NCBI GenBank assembly: GCA_947179485.1 | Contig: OX359247.1 | Span: 44,861,131 to 44,925,130 of the forward strand | From: Allacma fusca | Taxonomy: Eukaryota; Arthropoda; Collembola; Symphypleona; Sminthuridae | Reading direction: 5' to 3' | Length of the DNA: 64,000 nt | Shown here: positions 58,901 to 64,000 of the stretch, piece by piece | Position numbering within the stretch: position 1 is the first letter of the stretch | Layout of the letters: the number at the start of each line of letters is the position of its first letter | The notes under the pieces: model-generated | Database searches by the model: none | Seen by the model: only the letters and a program-made list of their open reading frames with translations | Told to the model about the DNA's origin: nothing | Made by a program: the position numbers and the translations under genes

Positions 58901-60862
58901 AAGGCACAGGAATTTTGAAACTACCGAAACTAAAATAACTATTATCTTGAGGAGTTCGCACATTTAAATAAAAATAGAAAACCTCCATATTTTATGCATG
59001 TTTACACAAATCCATTGTTAACTTTCCTCCTGCAACGTTCACATGAAACCCTCGAATTTTCTACAGTAGGTAGATTATCACTACCCCACGTGGACATATG
59101 AGAGTGCATATGAGCAAGGAGATATTATTGCAAATGGGAGTACAAGACAGAACTATACATATCCCTAAAAGTTGAGTACCATCGATTCCATTACTTTAAG
59201 GAATACTATCAACTGCATCCGTTATTGTTATGACAGGTAAGAAATGAATGGAGAATAAAAATGAAACCTACTCCAAATGCAACTGCACACAAGACAGGAT
59301 CAAATTTACAACGTACATATATCCCCATCATTTCTGCAAGTGTTACGTGGAAATCACCATGAAACCAAAATCGTTTGGTAGTAGTCATTTGGATGTGACT
59401 GCCATGACGAACGACTGTCCTCAGCACATCATCTGAACATCTCTATTGACTAGGGACTTCGCTCTATGTATGTATGTAACATGTACCTATCTGTATATCT
59501 ACTGTGAAGTCTCCTTAAGTTATAGATCTATATATGTAGATACATACGTGTGCGTCTTCTGAATCCACAGAAAATTTACTGCCTCAATGGCTACAAAAAC
59601 TAGGTTTATGGTAACTATAACCAGAACTATGTAGGAGCGTTGTTGTTGATGGTGGAGAGAGAAAAGGGATTTAATTACCTCCATTTGATTCCAATGTTGG
59701 AGGGATCGTCCCGTAGCCAATTAGTTCCGAATTTGAGCTGTCGCTTTGGAATGCAAGCGGCTAATTCTGGGCCTAAATGGCGATACCTTCCGCTCAGAGG
59801 TGATGCTGGAGGTGGGGACTCTAGCTCTTGTTCTGAAACCCACAAAAAAAAAATAACAGGGACATTTATTGACGGCTGTTTAAATGTAATAATAGTAATA
59901 ATTATGGTTAGTTTACAGTAAATATAGTTTACTATAGGCACATCCAATTTGTATTTTTGAAAGGTAGAGAGAGATATGAGGGAAGCAGTTCCTTCCAACT
60001 TACCCATGAAATTGCACAATTAATGTAGCGAGCTATAATGATGCCCTCTGAGTGCAGTGGGATGGGGTAAGTGTGTGTAATAAAATAACAAATGTAGGAT
60101 TTTATGAACGATAATTAAATTGAGACTTGGACCTAATTCTTGAGTAATGCCGGGCTCTCTGCTATATAATTTATTATTATTATTATAACTCATGGGGATC
60201 AGGAATATTAACCAGAGAACTTACAAGTATAGTTAATTAATTAAATTTTTCCTACCTGGACTTGTGGATGAGCTTCGGAGTAGGATCCGATCACTTATGG
60301 GTCTGGGTTTGAGGGACGCAGCTCTCCCGGCAGTGGGATGCGCCCATCTGTGGTAATTGCTATTGAGGGATTTGGTGTGGATATCCAGGACAGTGATATT
60401 GGGAGTGCTCCCATATCGACCATTGTGCTTTTGACTATTGCCACATGAACTGTCACTGATTGGAGTGATGAGGGAATTGTCTTCGTCATCATTGTTGTTC
60501 CGTTGGTAATTACTATTTTGCGTTTTTTTCCTCTCCGCAGTAATTATTATTTCCTCACCACTTCCAATCCTCTTCCGACGAGTCTCATCTCTGTCATCCT
60601 CTTCATCATTGGCTTCACCTGTCTCTCCACGTGTTTTTTCCGAGTCTGTATTTTCCATTGGGGAAGGTGTTGCTGTTGTTGTTGTTGTTGCTGTTGTTGG
60701 AGATGCTACTGTCGGAGTCGGAGGTTTGGGTCCACCAACTTGCTGTTGTACAAATTGACCCCTGTGATCCGGAACGTAGACGAATTCATCCGTGTCGGAT
60801 GGTGCGATACCTCTCACTTTTGGAGGCCCGTCGGACCAACTTCGAAGAACTACTAATGACAT
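40919..60862 (-). CDS. HSPA12-type atypical Hsp70 protein with a very long disordered N-terminal extension (single-gene model)
   Basis: Minus-strand exons, N- to C-terminal: 60256-60862, 59680-59832, 49667-52044, 45594-45693, 45033-45363, 44390-44582, 43903-44265, about 43526-43680, about 42748-42836, about 42518-42636, about 42181-42402, 41782-42048, about 41544-41681, about 41230-41413, 40919-41083. The last ten or so encode an HSPA12-like ATPase fold: KWIISLDLGSRSSGFSYWF (phosphate-1 loop position), WLITIPTSWNTHSRQCIREA, EDPMAAALFAS, FLAVDVGGAFM (phosphate-2 position), IVLTGGFAKCKFLKE (adenosine motif) and a C-terminal strand VVHRVVIDFI. Upstream exons encode more than 1000 residues of Ser/Thr/Pro-rich disorder. 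All junctions except that into 43680 are phase-compatible, which supports but does not prove one gene. The start ATG at 60862 (reads MSLVVLRSWSDGPP) is provisional. Confidence 0.6.
43120..43139. repeat. (TC)n microsatellite
   Basis: Short TC/CT dinucleotide run inside an intron of the HSPA12-like gene. Confidence 0.85.
45694..49666. other. Probable large intron, with simple repeats
   Basis: About 4 kb with no recognised coding similarity. It includes ACAT/GTAT-rich simple sequence around 46896-46930 and 47390-47420. If the single-gene model is right this is an intron between exons ending at 49667 and starting at 45693; the donor there is GTTATT, weaker than others in the window. A donor-like site near 46263 might mark an additional or alternative first exon for the HSPA12 part. 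Confidence 0.5.
49667..52044 (-). CDS. Large exon encoding intrinsically disordered Ser/Thr/Pro-rich protein segment
   Basis: A 2.4-kb uninterrupted frame, open from an acceptor at 52044 (AACAG|TCACAGG) to a donor at 49667; an internal ATG at 51968 would give 767 residues of this exon. Composition is dominated by Ser, Thr, Pro, Asn and Glu, with a polyproline run (STPPPPPPDQ), an FG-containing N-part, a five-residue repeat tract (about 51321-51452) and a Cys cluster (about 49951-50009). A basic patch HVIRKKLKVKSS could be a nuclear localisation signal. Nothing resembles a folded catalytic domain. The terminal phase matches the HSPA12 exon at 45693 (split Gly), and the initial phase matches the exon at 59680 (split Ser). 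Open frames antisense to it are shadows. Confidence 0.8.
52045..59679. other. Probable large intron (7.6 kb), with microsatellites
   Basis: No gene recognised on either strand. Under the single-gene model it is one intron between 59680 and 52044. It contains a (GA)n tract at about 55930-55950. The open frame at 56924-57379 (plus) is 151 codons long but has no domain or splice context and looks like chance. Confidence 0.5.
55929..55951. repeat. (GA)n microsatellite
   Basis: Uninterrupted GA dinucleotides between ACATA and CACCATATC. Confidence 0.9.
59680..60862 (-). CDS. Two upstream exons of a disordered protein, probably the N-terminus of the HSPA12-like gene
   Basis: Exon 60256-60862 reads from MSLVVLRSWSDGPPKVRG through DEFVYVPDHRGQFVQQQ, then a Thr/Ala/Pro low-complexity run coded by (ACAACA)-type repeats, then an acidic/basic stretch rich in Asp, Glu and Arg, ending SSSTSPG. 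Exon 59680-59832 continues ELESPPPASPLSGRYRHLGP and LKFGTNWLRDDPSNIGIKW. Donors GTAGGA and GTAATT and acceptor TTTCAG are acceptable, and the phase fits between the two exons and onward to 52044. I do not recognise a domain family. The compact segments DEFVYVPDHRGQF and PKRQLKFGTNWLRDDPSNIG look conserved rather than disordered. The alternative is that these belong to a separate gene. Confidence 0.65.
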
Positions 60863-63800
60863 TCTGTAGCTTGTTCTTTCTCCCCCTTTAAAAAAAACTG
60901 TAACAATCAATTCTCCTCAATTCACCTTCTCTTTTCACACACGTCAAAAATTTCCCTTTTTCCATCATTTTTTTTCCTCTCATCTCACCTCTGATTGTCA
61001 AATTCCTTTCCACAATAGTAAACCGTTGTCAAATTAATTTCATAGCTCATAAACTACTCCTATACTATATGTGTTATGACGTGTGCCGCTATTACATTAA
61101 TTATTTTTTTAAGCAGCATTTGTCAAAGTTTTGAGGCTCCCGAGATGAGGACATGTGTCTCTGAGCATTAGGAATGCTAATAGTGTCCATTGAGAAGCAA
61201 TACTGAATATCTGGAAGCTCCTTTGAAACAAAGTGAATTAATTGTAAGGGAGTATCAGAAAAACTTGATAAGGAACAAACGCAAGGATCGTCATATGCTT
61301 ATCTCTACTTTAACAGCCTACTCACTTTTCCTCCGTCAGAATTTTGCAGATGCTCACTTTTGAAATTCGATATAAATTCTGGTCCACAACTGGGTGTACT
61401 TATCGAATTGGGTGATTCTGAACAACTGTGCAAACTTCCCTTTTACTCCTAAGAATTGAGAGATATTATTATATCATGTGTGCTTTTAAGACTTCGGGCA
61501 GATGGGATTACTTCTGCATCTTAGCTGACGATATACTCAAAAAGTGAGAAAAACACCTTTGAACTTGACCTCCTCCTTCTTTTTAACAACTTCCAAAGGA
61601 CTGTGCTTGTTTGAGAGAGAAAAAAGTAGCTTCCATTTGCACCTACTTAACTCAAGTATTGAATAAAAGCATTCGAGACATTAAACACTCCTCGGAATTG
61701 AGCTCCTTTTCCTTTTCAATCCGCTTTTATTTTTCAGAACGTTAATTTTCAGATTGGCCCAATCCTCTCTATATACAGGAAAATGTGTGAAGGGGGCAAT
61801 AAGCCAACAAACAAAAAAAAGTACAAAGAAAGGAAAAGTTTTAATTTTTTTTAGTAACTAATCGCTGACCATCCTTTGGACTTTGGCACTCATTGGACAT
61901 GTTCCTTTGCTTGTAGTAATTAAGAACAAGCACTTGACTTTACTGAATGTTCTCGGCAAAGTGTACTGTTTGCCTAGGTGTATCCATAGGTATAATTATA
62001 TCTGTAAATACAGGAGTGTACTATGTGTCTCTACTATGTGCCTGCTTGGAATAATATCCGTGAATGTAATTACATGAAGAAAGAGAAGAGGGGAACAAAA
62101 CCAACTAACAATAACAACTATAACCAGCTACAAGTTTAATGTCATCGTATTTCACAGTTTCGCACTATCGCCCAATAAAATCCTATCAGACTTGTATCCC
62201 CATGGCGAGTATGTACGCCAGAGACGTCAAAGTTCATTAAGGCGAAGACAAGTCCATGGGTACAGTAGGGCCAGGACACTACAGTCTGTATAGACTACTG
62301 TGTAATTGCAGGTACTGTGTGGTATAAGGCCTGATTGTAGGAAATCGTAGGGTAGGAATTAGCTCAGAATTGAGGAAATCTCACTTTTTGTGAAACACTT
62401 TTACATATACTTGACAAATACTCACGCTTATCGAGTTTCTCTCATATAGTCACTTAATTTCTAAAAGAGTATTATTATTTGCTTATGCATAGATACGATT
62501 TACAGTGACAATGTCATTTGGAGACCGAACCGTCCGGTTCCTTGGCACTCACATGATGAGTCCTCACCTTTCCAACGATCAACTTTATAGATATCATTTT
62601 TTCCTATTTTAAGGCCTACCTTCCCCCCATAACTTTCTGAAGTATACTTCCCAGTAGATACTCCCCAACAATATCAATCCTCGTGAGTACACTCCCAAAT
62701 TTATTGATCCTTTTTATTAATTTCGAAAGTCCATATAAAATTGATATTAAGCCTAGCTACAACTTTGAGAAAGACAGTCCTTCAAGCTTGAAGGAAAAAT
62801 TAAACTAGATTCTTTAGATTTATATTTTTCAAGGGAGAAAATATTTCCAGAAAATTTATTTCCAAAAATTCCTACACAGTAGGAGAATGTGCTTTGCAAA
62901 AAAATTTTATACATGCATAATATTTTACTGGGACAAATTACTATTAAAATCTTTATTTTTTTTTAAATCAATACAAGTAAACCTGGTTTGAACAGCAGTA
63001 GGAAAAAAATTGACTTACAAAATTTTAAGAGATCCGACACAATTTATTCCTGGAGGTTAATGTCACTTGTGAGATGGTTGTTAATTTTGACTGTTCTCTC
63101 AAATCAACATAGCACTGAGGGTTTGCATTAGCTATGGTTTTAGCACCAGTGGATTATATATATATATAATTATATACATAGATGGTCAAACACAGAGTAG
63201 AGTGCCGTCAATTGGGATTGCCATTATTGAAAAAGGCAAGTTGATGCGAGCTGTAGTGCTGATGACAAGTAAACACTTCCTCACCTTTTGCAAGCCAAGG
63301 CTTGAATGTGACACACGTTCATCTCCCCGCACTGTTCTATCTTCTGTCTGTAATAGGAGAAGCTATTGTCTGTGGGTATGCCAGTCCCAAGTGGTAGTAA
63401 GAGTTTAGTAGCTATAGGAGAAGCCTGGCAATGAATGTTTTTCTCTGTATGTGTTTGTATGGGGGGAATGAGTGGGTCCGTGGAGATGTGTGTGTGGAGC
63501 GAGAGAAGGCAAAGCGAAAAGTCAACGTGCAAAGTAATCGGCTATGTAATTTCCATGTGGATCATAGCAATGTTAACAACAGAGTTAAAAAGTTTGACTT
63601 GACTCTGAGTTTTAAGTAGTAGTGCATGAGTGTGAGTGCAGAGTGGTCTATGTTATGTCTATATCATTTGGCCTCTCTATCCCTATCTCTCTCTCTCTCT
63701 CTCTCTTTCTGTGTATGCAACTTGTAAAAGTCGCTCAAGCTCAAAAATCCTCTCACACATACACAATTCCTTTTGAAGGAATGAAAACTTTACCACCAAC

Positions 63801-64000
63801 AACAACAACACAGCACGTACTACAGATACAGGACAAGTAAAACTATTATATTAACAGTCAAAAGCTATAGGATGATGACTTAAAGTAGATTTTACTATAA
63901 ATTCCAATGGTATATTATTATTTACCAACTCACATATACTTACGCCGTCAAGTTACCAACTACTACTACTATTTTCCAAGTATGTAATTTCCCCCGTGAA
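60863..64000. other. Terminal stretch without recognised gene
   Basis: It presumably starts with the promoter or 5' untranslated region of the minus-strand gene ending at 60862. It holds a TA-rich run near 63157-63180 and a (CT)n tract near 63684-63706. No coding similarity was found on either strand. Confidence 0.5.
63684..63706. repeat. (CT)n microsatellite
   Basis: CT dinucleotide run, about 11 copies, in non-coding sequence. Confidence 0.85.

Overview
This is eukaryotic nuclear DNA, almost certainly from an arthropod. It is AT-rich, its genes are split by short introns with GT/AG borders, and it holds a chemosensory gustatory receptor with the TYhhhhhQF-type C-terminus, an arthropod-type GMC oxidoreductase, arthropod-like 5S rRNA genes, and a dense load of Helitron and hAT DNA transposons. 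I cannot name the species; a collembolan or another non-dipteran arthropod is only a guess. Exon borders were worked out by eye from protein conservation, splice consensus and phase, so single borders may be off, most likely at terminal exons.

Left part (1-10.9 kb): two minus-strand genes. A P-glycoprotein/MDR-type ABC transporter (29-3887) runs off the left edge; its first half and the start of its second membrane domain are visible. A complete eight-exon GMC oxidoreductase (6864-10896) has a spliced frame that closes at 609 codons.

Transposon-rich part (11.4-25.3 kb): a 539-bp non-autonomous hAT element with a perfect 8-bp target duplication; a long hairpin; about 0.7 kb of palindromic minisatellite; an intact 1596-codon Helitron Rep/helicase followed by a recognisable Helitron 3' end; a 1.1-kb degenerate hAT element; and the C-terminal relic of another hAT transposase. 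No host gene was recognised here.

Middle (26-38 kb): a plus-strand gene with tandem tyrosine phosphatase domains (26146-30704), both with altered catalytic residues, and with a second, inverted 539-bp hAT copy in one intron. Next come two convergent 5S rRNA genes, a complete gustatory receptor (33840-35611), and two small conserved minus-strand genes, a SMIM13-like membrane protein and a C2orf76/UPF0538 homologue.

Right part (40.9-60.9 kb): minus-strand exons of an HSPA12-type (atypical Hsp70) protein. Phase-compatible exons continue upstream into a 2.4-kb exon of low-complexity, Ser/Pro/Thr-rich protein at 49667-52044 and two more at 59680-60862. The simplest reading is one gene of about 20 kb that fuses a very long disordered N-terminus to a divergent Hsp70-like ATPase fold. 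Two adjacent genes is the alternative. The last 3 kb hold only simple repeats.

The genes do not form a pathway. The window is a mosaic of unrelated single-copy genes separated by transposon-derived DNA. The points most worth following are the intact Helitron with its palindromic leader, the matched pair of 539-bp hAT elements, the phosphatase with altered active sites, and the HSPA12 gene with its long N-terminal extension and altered nucleotide-binding loops.
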